Of a stretch of DNA of 64,000 bases, positions 34,491 through 44,191 are shown piece by piece. The DNA is taken from positions 124,001-188,000 of the forward strand of contig JAEWCZ010000066.1 of assembly GCA_023390335.1 (NCBI GenBank). Reading direction: 5' to 3'. The notes beneath the pieces were generated by a model, which saw only the letters and a program-made list of their open reading frames with translations, was not told the origin of the DNA and made no database searches. The position numbers and the translations under genes are program-made. Source of the DNA: Bacillota bacterium. Lineage in GTDB: Bacteria; Bacillota; Clostridia; Acetivibrionales; DSM-1351. Position 1 is the first letter of the stretch, and every line of letters begins with the position of its first letter.

Positions 34491-36347
34491 ATGGAGGAAT
34501 TTACTACAATAGTAGATTGTTTTGAAGCACAGGTAGAGAGATTTCGCGATAGAATTGCAGTAAAGACAAAAGTTAATAGTATGACCTATGACAGTTTAAA
34601 TAAATTAGCGAATCTTATTGCTCGTCAGATATTGAACTGCTGTCCGGTCAGCCAGGAAACAGATGTGCAAACGATAGCCATGGTATTTGAACACGATACG
34701 GCTATGATTGCAGGAATCATAGGTATTCTCAAGGCTGGAAAAACATATGTCGCGCTTGATCCTACATATCCGGTGGACAGATTGTCGTATATGCTTGGAG
34801 ATTCAAAGGCAAAGCTCATTATAACCAATGATAATAATTTAAAACTTGCTAATGAGTTGAGCAGACAGGCAGACTATCCCGTCCACATCTTGAATCTAAA
34901 TTCATTAGACGTAAATGGAGTATGTAACAATTTAAATCTACAAATAACTTCAGAACAGGCTGCCTATATTCTATATACATCAGGTTCAACAGGCAGGCCC
35001 AAGGGAGTAGTACAGTCACATCAAAATATACTGTATTTTGCACATTGTTTCGTCAAAAACTTAGAGATCACATTTGAAGACAGAATGGCCTTATTAACCT
35101 CCTACAGCCATACTATGGCGGCAATAGATATTTTCAGTGTTCTTCTAAGTGGTGCAGCCTTATGCCCCTATGACATCAAGGCTGAAGGGAATATGGGGAA
35201 GCTTGCTAATTGGATAAAAGAAGAAGAAATCACTATTTACCACTCTGTACCCACGGTTTATCGCTACTTTATAGAAACAATCACCAGCAGGGAGCAAGTC
35301 TCAAGTATAAGAACCATAGTCGTAGGAGGTGAAACGGTATATAAAAACGATATAGAGCTGTATAAAAAATATTTCTCGGAAGCATGTTTATTTGTCAATC
35401 TATTCGGATCTTCTGAATTAATTATCGCCATGATAAATGTTATATCCAAGGAAAAACCATTTATAAACAATTCAGTACCTATTGGTTTCCTTGTAAAAGG
35501 AGTAGATGCGTTGCTGCTGGATGAGAATGGAGACGAGGTTGGAACAAACGGTATCGGTGAGCTCGTTTACAGAAGCAGATACCTAACTCCCGGCTATTGG
35601 AAGAGGGATGGGCTTATACAAGACATATTTCCAAAGGATACGCTAGATAGTGAAATTAGGATTTACCACAGCGGTGATTTAGGAAAGATTCTGCCTGATG
35701 GGAGTATTGATTATATCGGACGAAAGGATTTTCAGGTAAAAATTAGCGGAAACAGAGTAGAGATGGGGGAGATTGAAGCAAAGTTGTTAAACCATCCGTC
35801 AGTTACGGAAGCAGCCGTCATAGCAAAACAGAATCTTAAAGGGAACAATTACCTTTGTGCTTTCTTTGTTTCTGACAGAGAGCTTTCCTCAGCAGAACTT
35901 AGAGAATATCTTAAGATGGATTTACCTGATTACATGGTACCATCCTATTTCCTGAGACTGGTAAAAATGCCCCTAACAGAGAATGGAAAGCTAGACAGGA
36001 AGGAACTGGATAGGATTAAGATAGCTATTAACAATTTAAAAGAGGAGGATCAGCCTGAGGACGAAACAGAAGCAATGATGGTGGAGGTTTGGAAAGAAAT
36101 ACTGGACTTAGACCAGGTAGGGGTTAATAAGAGCTTCTTTGATATGGGCGGTAATTCCATACTGGCTATCAAGTTTGAAGTAGAAATGGAAAAGAGAGGT
36201 TTAAATCTAAACTCAAATGATGTTTATCAATTTAAAACCATTCGGAAACTTGCACTTTATATAAAGAATCCGGGAGAGGCCATTCAATGCAGCCGGGATA
36301 CCGATACTAAATGTGAAAAATACTGTACAGGGCAGGAAAGAAAATAG
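34491..36347 (+). CDS. NRPS adenylation-PCP protein
   Basis: A 618-residue A-PCP unit. The adenylation domain (about 1-515) has YILYTSGSTGRPKGV (A3), LFGSSELI (A5), YHSGDLGKILPDGSIDYIGRKD (A7/A8) and ENGKLDRKEL (A10). A carrier domain follows, with its Ser in FFDMGGNSILAIK near residue 556. ATG at 34491 follows GGAGG correctly; the frame also offers TTG at 34476. It loads an amino or aryl acid and presents it as thioester. Without a condensation domain it must work with partner proteins such as the one at 40991. Substrate specificity is not determined. Confidence 0.9.
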   Translation: MEEFTTIVDCFEAQVERFRDRIAVKTKVNSMTYDSLNKLANLIARQILNCCPVSQETDVQTIAMVFEHDTAMIAGIIGILKAGKTYVALDPTYPVDRLSYMLGDSKAKLIITNDNNLKLANELSRQADYPVHILNLNSLDVNGVCNNLNLQITSEQAAYILYTSGSTGRPKGVVQSHQNILYFAHCFVKNLEITFEDRMALLTSYSHTMAAIDIFSVLLSGAALCPYDIKAEGNMGKLANWIKEEEITIYHSVPTVYRYFIETITSREQVSSIRTIVVGGETVYKNDIELYKKYFSEACLFVNLFGSSELIIAMINVISKEKPFINNSVPIGFLVKGVDALLLDENGDEVGTNGIGELVYRSRYLTPGYWKRDGLIQDIFPKDTLDSEIRIYHSGDLGKILPDGSIDYIGRKDFQVKISGNRVEMGEIEAKLLNHPSVTEAAVIAKQNLKGNNYLCAFFVSDRELSSAELREYLKMDLPDYMVPSYFLRLVKMPLTENGKLDRKELDRIKIAINNLKEEDQPEDETEAMMVEVWKEILDLDQVGVNKSFFDMGGNSILAIKFEVEMEKRGLNLNSNDVYQFKTIRKLALYIKNPGEAIQCSRDTDTKCEKYCTGQERK

Positions 36348-36367
36348 TAAAGGGAGGGTGGAAGAGG

Positions 36368-37387
36368 ATGATTACGGAGAACTTGAACCGGAAGATACTA
36401 AATAACATAATTCCTTTCAATGATATATTCTATAGAACCTGTTACTTTAATGCACTTATACCGATAGTAAAGCACTTTAATAAGAGCATTCTGCCTTTCT
36501 TAGTTAACGAGATTATTATGTACGGTTATAAAAATGTGGAAGAGAAAAAAATCATTGAATATATACCTGTTAATCCCTTAAACAATGTATTTGACCAGAT
36601 AGGACTTAAGATCATAACAAACACAGAAAGCAGCAACCTCATAAGTGATATTAGGAGGGCGATATCCAAAGGGAGGCCGGTAATTCTGTGGATTGATTGT
36701 TTTTATTCTCCTATCAGGTCTGATATGTATCAAAAGAACCATTGGGAGCACTGTATTGTGGTATATGGTTATGATGATGACCTTGAGGTTTGCAACATTA
36801 TTGAACATCAGAATAGGGATAATTTATCCTACATAGCGCAGGTAATGAAGTTCCAGGATATTTTAAATTGTTGTAAAGGCTATCATGAACACTTTTATAG
36901 GAAGATAAATATGCCAGTATATATGGAGTTTTACTGTGAGCCAGAGAACGCCTGTGCAGTTGAGGAGGAGAGTTTATACGACTATATACATCGCTTTAAA
37001 GAAAATATGTCAGGCTTTAAAGAGAATTTGTATGCCCGAATAGAGTCACTAAAAGATTACAAGAGAGATTTCGCGTACATCACCGGCTGTCGGGAGCTGT
37101 TGGATAGGAATATTGAAGGTATGCTCTCTGCACTTAATCAGGCCATTAATATAAAACAAGTTGAAATCTACAGGATGAATAAGCTTTATGACGGACATTT
37201 AAAATTGTTGGAACTTCTGGAACAAATTTTGATGAAATGGGAGTATATCAGAAAAGTAATAGCAAAATATCTATATTCTTCGGTCTATAAAGAAGAAACT
37301 TTTTCTTCTGCTACTGAAACTATTGAACAAATATATAATCTTGAGATTCAATTTAATATGGAACTTTTTAACCTTTTGAGTCAATAG
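36368..37387 (+). CDS. BtrH-like cysteine acyltransferase
   Basis: A 339-residue protein. Cys25 (YRTCYFNALIPIVKHF), His128 (HWEHCIVVYGYDDD) and IIEHQN suggest the BtrH N-terminal papain-like triad. LISDIRRAISKGRPVILWID is the typical strand-helix in between. The C-terminal half (about 200-339) is a helical bundle. Likely role: release or transfer of a carrier-bound acyl group to an amine, replacing a thioesterase. AAGGGAGGG precedes the ATG, 20 bases after the A-PCP gene. Confidence 0.65.
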   Translation: MITENLNRKILNNIIPFNDIFYRTCYFNALIPIVKHFNKSILPFLVNEIIMYGYKNVEEKKIIEYIPVNPLNNVFDQIGLKIITNTESSNLISDIRRAISKGRPVILWIDCFYSPIRSDMYQKNHWEHCIVVYGYDDDLEVCNIIEHQNRDNLSYIAQVMKFQDILNCCKGYHEHFYRKINMPVYMEFYCEPENACAVEEESLYDYIHRFKENMSGFKENLYARIESLKDYKRDFAYITGCRELLDRNIEGMLSALNQAINIKQVEIYRMNKLYDGHLKLLELLEQILMKWEYIRKVIAKYLYSSVYKEETFSSATETIEQIYNLEIQFNMELFNLLSQ

Positions 37388-37430
37388 AATTAACTTTGAA
37401 CTTGCGTTGTGCGTATAGAGGGGAGTTTAA

Positions 37431-38621
37431 ATGAAGAAATTCAGTTTTGTTGTTCCGACCTATCAGAATAAGAGGTTGGTAAAGAATACGTTGGCATCTT
37501 TAAACTATCAGAAGGGTTATGGATGTGATGATTATGAAGTAATCTTGGTGGATGATGGATCAACCGATGGTACAAAAGAATATATACAGGGAGTAAACAA
37601 AAATTATGATTTAAAATATCTATACTTGGAGAGAAGCAGTGATTCCTGCAGTGGTAGAGCCAGAAATAAGGGATGGCAGGAAGCCACAGGTGAAATAATC
37701 ATATTTATTGATGGAGATATCCTGGTAAAGGAGGACTATTTACAGGAAATTGACAGATGTATGAGTATGACAGAGAATACGCTTGTCATTGGAACAGTTA
37801 TAATGCTGCTGGAAGATACGCCGTATGAAATGATCTGTGACAGGGATGCTTTTCGTGAAAAAATTTGCCATGTTACAAAATTTGTCCAGTTATTGGATCC
37901 GAGATATTTCTTATATTATAAGTTCTCGTATAATGAGGCAAATCAGTTCTATCCCTGGCTTCAAGTGTATGGTGCCAACCTGGCAGTTAAGAAGAAATGG
38001 CTTTATGAGACTGGTGGATTTGATGAAAATTTAAAAAAATGGGGCCACGAGGACATTGAACTGGGATATAGGATGTACGAAAAAGGAGTTAAGATTGTTG
38101 TATCAAGTAAATTAGAGGTTTTTCATCAGTTTCAGTGGACATTATCTGAGGCATTAGCTCACAGGAATACAGTTGGTAAATCAAAAGCAAATATTGATTA
38201 TCTTCTGGAAAAGCACCCCAACGCAATACGTGCACCTAAGGATGCAATATATAGTTACTTTCGAGGATTGCATGCGATTGACATGGCGCCTAAAAAGAAT
38301 AGATTTTGCAAACGTACCGTCCTTGAGTTCAAAAATATAAAAGAATTGGAAAACATTAAAAAAACAATAGTTGCTTTATCTAAGGAAGAGGGGAACGAAA
38401 TCATAGTCAAGGATTTTGTCGAGGAATCTGATTTGGATATATGGATTCAGCTGCAAGAGAAGAGTGCTTCCATTCCACGATACTATCCTATGTCCAAAAT
38501 TGTTACATATAAAAAATTTATGGGTTATAGGATGGCAATATTTAATTTGAAGTTTTTATACGGTTGTCTTGTAAGAAAAGCTTGGACAATCAAGCACGGA
38601 AATAGCGTTACAAAAAAATAA
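37431..38621 (+). CDS. Family 2 glycosyltransferase with Glyco_transf_7C-like motif
   Basis: A 396-residue GT-A enzyme. FSFVVPTYQNKRLVKNTLAS, VILVDDGSTDGT and FIDGDILVKEDYL are the donor- and metal-binding parts, and GGFDENLKKWGHEDIELGYR near residue 205 is the galactosyltransferase-like acceptor/catalytic motif. About 110 C-terminal residues after residue 280 are unassigned. It is the second transferase of the cluster and suggests at least two sugars, or a sugar on two sites. GAGGGG lies before the ATG. Confidence 0.82.
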   Translation: MKKFSFVVPTYQNKRLVKNTLASLNYQKGYGCDDYEVILVDDGSTDGTKEYIQGVNKNYDLKYLYLERSSDSCSGRARNKGWQEATGEIIIFIDGDILVKEDYLQEIDRCMSMTENTLVIGTVIMLLEDTPYEMICDRDAFREKICHVTKFVQLLDPRYFLYYKFSYNEANQFYPWLQVYGANLAVKKKWLYETGGFDENLKKWGHEDIELGYRMYEKGVKIVVSSKLEVFHQFQWTLSEALAHRNTVGKSKANIDYLLEKHPNAIRAPKDAIYSYFRGLHAIDMAPKKNRFCKRTVLEFKNIKELENIKKTIVALSKEEGNEIIVKDFVEESDLDIWIQLQEKSASIPRYYPMSKIVTYKKFMGYRMAIFNLKFLYGCLVRKAWTIKHGNSVTKK

Positions 38622-38641
38622 CTTGTTAAAGGAGGTAAGAA

Positions 38642-39799
38642 ATGATTTACAGTGAGTTTTTTATCGAAGAAGACACGAAATGTTCTAGTAATGAAGCTGA
38701 ATTAAAACAAAGATGTTGTAAATGTATTCTTCCTTACAATTATAAATTTGCTGAATTTGGTGTGGAAAAAAGTGATAGAACATGTAAATATTGTAGAGAA
38801 TTTGAAGCCAAGGAATTATTAGGAATCGATCAATTTGTAAAGGACATAAATTTAGGTGATAAAGAAAGAATAGGGGTTACTGTTAGCGGTGGGAAAGATA
38901 GTATTTTTGCATGGAATTTACTGACGCAATTATTCGGGAAGGATAGAGTTGTCGCTTTTTCACATATAAAAGAAGGATTAACGCATCCTATTGCAATAGA
39001 AAATATTGAAAATGCCAACAAAATTCTAAATACAGAATTAGTTTTGCAGAAGGATTCATTTATGATTAAGCGATTTAAGAAAAATCTGGAGATCTTATTA
39101 AAAAAACCGAATCCTGCAATTGTAAGAGTCGGATTGTGTGTAGGATGTCGTTATGGTATTACTGAAAATCTATATAAATTAGGAAGAGAAATGGAAATAA
39201 CTAAATTTGTAAGCGGAGCTTCTTATTTGGAGTTAGCCCCATTTAAGGAAGAATTATTGGTTGAAGGGTCTATAAATAATGATGCTAAAGAAGGGCTGTT
39301 ACGTTATTTGGAGGATTATCCAGAGTTTGATTATGATGACAATTTACAATTAATATTAAGAGATCAAGATTTTAAATATAAGGGAAGTATTTCAAAAGAA
39401 AATAAAAAGAAAACTATTTTTAATGGTTATGAATTGTATGATATTGATAATTATTTAGAAAATAATCCACAACAAATAGAGGAATATGTAGTAAGTCATT
39501 TACAATGGAAAAGACCAAAAATAAGCTGGCATTTTGATTGCGTGGTTGAAAGAATAAAAGAAGTATTCTATTTTGGGTTACTGGGATATTCGGAAGCTGA
39601 CTTTAAACTAAGTGCTATGGTTCGGTACGGGCTTATTACAAGGGATAATGCGTTAAAACAAGTAGGAATGGTTCAATATGATTTAAAAAATAGTTATAAA
39701 TCTACAGTCGAAATGTTTAAGAAAATGCAATTGGATTATCTAATCAATGATTTAAAATCTTTTTATTTTAATAGCCAGTACTTAAATAATCCGGATTAA
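38642..39799 (+). CDS. PP-loop ATPase (adenine nucleotide alpha hydrolase), WbpG-like
   Basis: A 385-residue enzyme. An N-terminal CCKCILP (Cys25, 26, 28) and CKYC (48, 51) form a zinc knuckle. The PP-loop VSGGKDS at 81-87 adenylates the substrate. A further GLCVGCRYG lies near residue 165. The layout matches N-acetyl-sugar amidotransferases (WbpG/PseA) and is related to ThiI, TilS and thioamide-forming enzymes. It may amidate or thiolate a carboxyl or carbonyl of the product. The gene is visibly richer in A and T than its neighbours, which hints at a separate origin. Confidence 0.75.
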   Translation: MIYSEFFIEEDTKCSSNEAELKQRCCKCILPYNYKFAEFGVEKSDRTCKYCREFEAKELLGIDQFVKDINLGDKERIGVTVSGGKDSIFAWNLLTQLFGKDRVVAFSHIKEGLTHPIAIENIENANKILNTELVLQKDSFMIKRFKKNLEILLKKPNPAIVRVGLCVGCRYGITENLYKLGREMEITKFVSGASYLELAPFKEELLVEGSINNDAKEGLLRYLEDYPEFDYDDNLQLILRDQDFKYKGSISKENKKKTIFNGYELYDIDNYLENNPQQIEEYVVSHLQWKRPKISWHFDCVVERIKEVFYFGLLGYSEADFKLSAMVRYGLITRDNALKQVGMVQYDLKNSYKSTVEMFKKMQLDYLINDLKSFYFNSQYLNNPD

Positions 39800-39888
39800 A
39801 TTATAAAGGTTTCCTTCCATGGAAATTTGTAAAAAGCAAGGACGATAAGAACTTACAGAATAAGTTAAATTAAATAAGGAGGATACAT

Positions 39889-40986
39889 ATGAATAAGAAA
39901 TTAGTTTGGTTTGATGCAAGAAATCTGAAGGATGAAGAAAAGGTATTACCTCTGGTCTGTAATCTGCGATATGAGAACTTATTGATATCTCGCGATATGC
40001 TTGATGAAATTAAAGTTCCTCACAAAATGAATCTAATTATTGAGGTAAAGTGCATTACAGAAATTGAGGAAATCCCAAAAGAAGCCATAATTTTATCCAG
40101 GGATACTGAACTTCTTCGTGAAGCACGCGCAAGGGATTATAAAACGGCATTATGTAAAAGTATCAATAATGGTGATGACATGAATTTCGCATGGCAGGAG
40201 GGGAGTAGCGCTGATTACCTTCTGGTGGAGTTTGCCGACGAATCGAACATACCGCTTGAACTGTTGATTGCACGCTTGCAGCACACAGAAACACAAATTT
40301 TGAAATCAGTTAGTAACCTGCAGGATGCTGAGATTGCTTTTGGTGTTATGGAGGTTGGAAGCGAGGGAATTCTTTTAGTAAGTGAAGATATGGAACAAAT
40401 ATTGGAGGTAAACAATTTTATGTCAAAGGACGAAAGAGGAAAACTGGAATTAGTGAGTGGCAGAGTTACAAAGGTTGAACATATTGGTATGGGATACAGA
40501 GCTTGCATAGATACTACAAACTTAATGAAAAATAACGAAGGCATGTTGATTGGCTCTACTTCCGAAGGCGGAGTTCTGGTTAGCTCGGAAACCCACTTTC
40601 TTCCCTATATGGAACTAAGACCGTTTCGTGTGAATGCCGGCGCGGTACACTCGTATGTATGGGCTCCTGCAGGTATGACGGCATATATGACTGAGCTTAA
40701 AGCCGGAAGCAGAGTTCTTTGTGTAGATACGGAAGGAAATACCAGAGAGCTATCTGTTGGAAGAGTAAAGACTGAGATGAGGCCACTACTAAAGATAGAA
40801 TTAGAAGCTGGTGGAATAAACCTAAATGTGATTATTCAGGATGATTGGCATATACGAATTTTCTCTGCTAGTGGGGAACCACTCAACGCTTCTACAATTA
40901 AACCAGGGGATGAATTGATGACATACATCTGTCCGGGTGGGCGACATGTAGGAATAAAAATTGATGAAAAACTTAAAGAGAGATAA
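39889..40986 (+). CDS. Type II 3-dehydroquinate synthase (archaeal AroB'/GriH family)
   Basis: A 365-residue protein matching the archaeal DHQS II family (MJ1249) and GriH. KLVWFDARN opens the protein. ARLQHTETQILKSV, EVGSEGILL, GMGYRACIDTTNLM and MLIGSTSEGGVLVSSETH are family blocks, as are RPFRVNAGAVHSYVWAPAGM and the C-terminal CPGGRHVG. In archaea it oxidatively deaminates ADH to dehydroquinate; GriH instead yields 3-amino-4-hydroxybenzoate. The partner aldolase is at 25550, 14 kb upstream in the same direction. AAGGAGG precedes the ATG. Confidence 0.88.
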   Translation: MNKKLVWFDARNLKDEEKVLPLVCNLRYENLLISRDMLDEIKVPHKMNLIIEVKCITEIEEIPKEAIILSRDTELLREARARDYKTALCKSINNGDDMNFAWQEGSSADYLLVEFADESNIPLELLIARLQHTETQILKSVSNLQDAEIAFGVMEVGSEGILLVSEDMEQILEVNNFMSKDERGKLELVSGRVTKVEHIGMGYRACIDTTNLMKNNEGMLIGSTSEGGVLVSSETHFLPYMELRPFRVNAGAVHSYVWAPAGMTAYMTELKAGSRVLCVDTEGNTRELSVGRVKTEMRPLLKIELEAGGINLNVIIQDDWHIRIFSASGEPLNASTIKPGDELMTYICPGGRHVGIKIDEKLKER

Positions 40987-40990
40987 ATCT

Positions 40991-43900
40991 ATGGAATTAA
41001 CAAGTATAGACGAAAATAAGTCAATTATAGAATGCTTTGAAGAGCAGGCAGAACTATACTGTGATAGACTTGCAGTAAAAACGGGTAAGTATTGTTCGAA
41101 CTATGACAATTTAAATAAAAATGCAAACAGGATCGCACACGCGATCCTGCAGCATTACGGAGAAAAGACCTTACAAATTGCTGCTTTGCTGTTCGGACAT
41201 GATGGTGAGATGATAATGGGGATCCTTGGGGCATTAAAAGCCAATCGGATTTATGTACCTTTGGACCCGACTTACCCGATTGAACGGCTTGAGTATATGC
41301 TTTTAAACTCCGAAGCAGAAGTTATCATTACCAGCAACGACCATGTATCTATGGCAGAAGAGCTAAGAAAGAAAAGCGGCAGAGCTATCAAAATCATAAA
41401 CATAAGTAAAGCGTTAGAGGGCATAGTGTGTACAAACCCCCATTTAAAGATAGATGCTAAACAATCTGCATATATCATGTATACCTCTGGCTCCACAGGA
41501 AGACCAAAAGGAGTACTGCAAAGCCATAGTAATATCCTGTATTTTATAAAGTGTTATGCGAACTGGCTTCATATAACCCAAGATGACAGGATTGTGCTAT
41601 TTTCTTCCTACAGCCACGCCATAGGGGCGATAATCATATTTAGTACACTATTAAATGGTGCCACCTTATACCCGTATGATATAAAAGCTGAGGGAAGTAT
41701 GGAAAATCTAATTCAATGGCTGAACGAGGAAAGAATAACCGTTTATATGTCGGTACCCTCAGTGTTCCGGTACTGCATGCAAAGCCTTAGGGAAGGAGAA
41801 ATACTACCACATATAAATCGGTTGGTGCTGGGAGGAGAAGCCGTATACAAGAAGGATGCAGAATTTTATAAAAGTCACTTCTCAGATAAATGTATACTGA
41901 TACATTTATTTGGATCATCAGAGATATTAATAGGGTCAAGATATCTGGTAGATAAGAAAACAGAGATAAAGGGTAATATACTGCCGTTAGGCTTTCCCCC
42001 GGAAATGGTGCAAATATGTCTGCTTGGCGAAGATGGAAAAGATGTGGGACTGCACGAAACAGGGGAAATAACGTTCAGGAGCAGATACATGTCTGAAGGA
42101 TACTGGAGAATGGAGGATAAGACAAAGGAAGTATTTGCTGACAGGGGCGAAAGGTTATATAAAAGCGGAGACATGGGACGTATATCGCCTGACGGGAGTC
42201 TTGAATTTACAGGCAGAAAGGACTTTCAGGCTAAGATAAGAGGCTACCGTATCGAGATGAATGAGATAGAAGCCATACTCGGCGCAGTAGATGGCATAAA
42301 AGAGAGTGTGGTTGTAGTGCTTCAAAATGAAGCGGGAGAAAACTATCTTGTTGCATATTATTCTACCGATGAGAAAATAAAACCTGAGACGGAAGAGATA
42401 AGGGAGTTTCTCAGGCAAAAACTACCGGATTACATGGTGCCTTCATTTATTATACAGTTGGAGAAGCTGCCAATAACACCAAACCGTAAAATAGACAGGA
42501 AGGCACTACCTAAACCCCAGCTGGATTTGAGGACAGAGGCAGGAGTTGAAGGACCAGAGAATGAAATAGAGGCAAAATTAATAGAAATATGGAAAGAAGT
42601 ATTGAAAATAGACAGATTAGGAGTCAATGACAGTTTTTTTAATCTTGGGGGACATTCTCTAAAGGCCACAGTTCTTGTGTCCAGGATTTATAAGGAATTT
42701 AGTGCAGAGCTTGCACTGGGAGAGATATTTGATCATCAGACGGTTAGAGAACTGGCGATTCACATAACGAATAAAAGAAAGAGTACATACTTATCCATTC
42801 AGCCTTTTAATGAACTGGGACATACAACTGCTGAATATTACCCGTTGTCGGCAGCGCAGCGGAGGATGTATATACTTAACCAGATGGAGGGAATAGGAAC
42901 TACTTATAATACACCATGGGCTATGCTTCTGGAAGGATGCCTTGACAGGAAACGGTTTGAAGCTGCTTTAAAGGCAATGATCAAAAGGCATGAATCGTTT
43001 CGAACGGCTTTTATAAAAGTAGATAGGCAGCCTGTACAAAAAATATATGAAGATGTGGATTTTGAAATAATCTGGATCGAGGCCGACGAGAACAAGGTAA
43101 ACGATTTTATTAAGGATTTCATATACCCATTTGATCTCAGCAAGGCTCCATTAATTAGGGTTGGACTTATAAAGCTCAGTGAAAACAGGCATATTCTCGT
43201 CTGTGATATGCATCATATCATATTTGACGGTACATCTACGGGGATTTTTATAAAGGAACTAATTGATTTATATTATGGAAACAAGTTGCCGGAAATAAAA
43301 ATTCAATATAAGGACTATGCCGTTTGGCAAGAGAAATTTTTAAAGTCAGATGAACTAAAAAAACAGGAAAAATACTGGCTGGAAAAGTTCACTGGAAAAA
43401 TTCCTTTACTTAATATGCCTACTGACTACCCGAGACCTTTGATTATGAACTTTGAGGGAAATGCACAGGAATATGAACTGAGCGAAGAATTGACTACCGG
43501 GGTGAAACAACTGATGCATCAGAGTAAGTCAACCTTGTTTATGGTCCTCATTGCAGCATATAATGTCCTACTTTCCAAAATTACGGGACAAGAAGATATC
43601 ATAATAGGAGCAACGACCTCCGGACGAAGCCATATCGGACTGGAAAATATAATAGGAATGTTCATTAACACTTTAGCGCTGAGAAATTATCCTTCACAGG
43701 ATAAGATATTCACGTCATTGTTAGAAGAAGTACGGAAAAACTCTATAGATGCTTTCGAAAATCAGGATTACCAGTTTGAAATGTTGTTGAATAAGCTTGA
43801 ACTGGTAAGGTACTCCAATAGAACTCCGCTTTTTGATGTGGTTTTTAACTTTCAGAATATGAATGAAGATATTTATGAATACTTTGAAACAAAACAGGAT

Positions 43901-44146
43901 GGCTTAAAATGTTCATGGTACGAACTTAGTACCGATATCAGCAAGTTTGATATGCTTTTCTACGTATTTGAAATTAATAACCGGATACGAATAAGATGTA
44001 CTTACCGTACTAGTATTTTTAAGCAGCAGAGTATCCTGAACCTACTCAAAGAGTATGTAAAATTGCTTGAGCAAATGGTTCAGAATCCATATGAGCAGAT
44101 CAAGAACTACAGTATAGACAGAAATGCACTTCCAGAACACGCATGA
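40991..44146 (+). CDS. NRPS module A-PCP-C
   Basis: A 1,051-residue protein. The adenylation domain (about 1-520; YIMYTSGSTGRPKGV, HLFGSSEIL, YKSGDMGRISPDGSLEFTGR, PNRKIDRKAL) closely resembles that at 34491. A PCP follows with FFNLGGHSL (Ser about 556). A condensation domain (about 610-1040) has HHIIFDGTSTG with the catalytic second His near 740. The order A-PCP-C with a terminal C domain and no thioesterase is unusual; the C domain may pass the chain to a free amine or accept a second carrier. ATG 40991 aligns with the start of the sister protein; 40964 is the alternative. Confidence 0.9.
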   Translation: MELTSIDENKSIIECFEEQAELYCDRLAVKTGKYCSNYDNLNKNANRIAHAILQHYGEKTLQIAALLFGHDGEMIMGILGALKANRIYVPLDPTYPIERLEYMLLNSEAEVIITSNDHVSMAEELRKKSGRAIKIINISKALEGIVCTNPHLKIDAKQSAYIMYTSGSTGRPKGVLQSHSNILYFIKCYANWLHITQDDRIVLFSSYSHAIGAIIIFSTLLNGATLYPYDIKAEGSMENLIQWLNEERITVYMSVPSVFRYCMQSLREGEILPHINRLVLGGEAVYKKDAEFYKSHFSDKCILIHLFGSSEILIGSRYLVDKKTEIKGNILPLGFPPEMVQICLLGEDGKDVGLHETGEITFRSRYMSEGYWRMEDKTKEVFADRGERLYKSGDMGRISPDGSLEFTGRKDFQAKIRGYRIEMNEIEAILGAVDGIKESVVVVLQNEAGENYLVAYYSTDEKIKPETEEIREFLRQKLPDYMVPSFIIQLEKLPITPNRKIDRKALPKPQLDLRTEAGVEGPENEIEAKLIEIWKEVLKIDRLGVNDSFFNLGGHSLKATVLVSRIYKEFSAELALGEIFDHQTVRELAIHITNKRKSTYLSIQPFNELGHTTAEYYPLSAAQRRMYILNQMEGIGTTYNTPWAMLLEGCLDRKRFEAALKAMIKRHESFRTAFIKVDRQPVQKIYEDVDFEIIWIEADENKVNDFIKDFIYPFDLSKAPLIRVGLIKLSENRHILVCDMHHIIFDGTSTGIFIKELIDLYYGNKLPEIKIQYKDYAVWQEKFLKSDELKKQEKYWLEKFTGKIPLLNMPTDYPRPLIMNFEGNAQEYELSEELTTGVKQLMHQSKSTLFMVLIAAYNVLLSKITGQEDIIIGATTSGRSHIGLENIIGMFINTLALRNYPSQDKIFTSLLEEVRKNSIDAFENQDYQFEMLLNKLELVRYSNRTPLFDVVFNFQNMNEDIYEYFETKQDGLKCSWYELSTDISKFDMLFYVFEINNRIRIRCTYRTSIFKQQSILNLLKEYVKLLEQMVQNPYEQIKNYSIDRNALPEHA

Positions 44147-44191
44147 ATTCCACGTTCATTAAGAGTTTTTCCTTATCAATATAAATAAACC

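Noticed and set aside
25550..44146. Closthioamide (cta) cluster
   Set aside because: The organism group and the BtrH/CtaG-like and PP-loop genes suggested it, but the GriI/GriH pair, the heptose genes and the C domain do not fit the cta gene set as I remember it.
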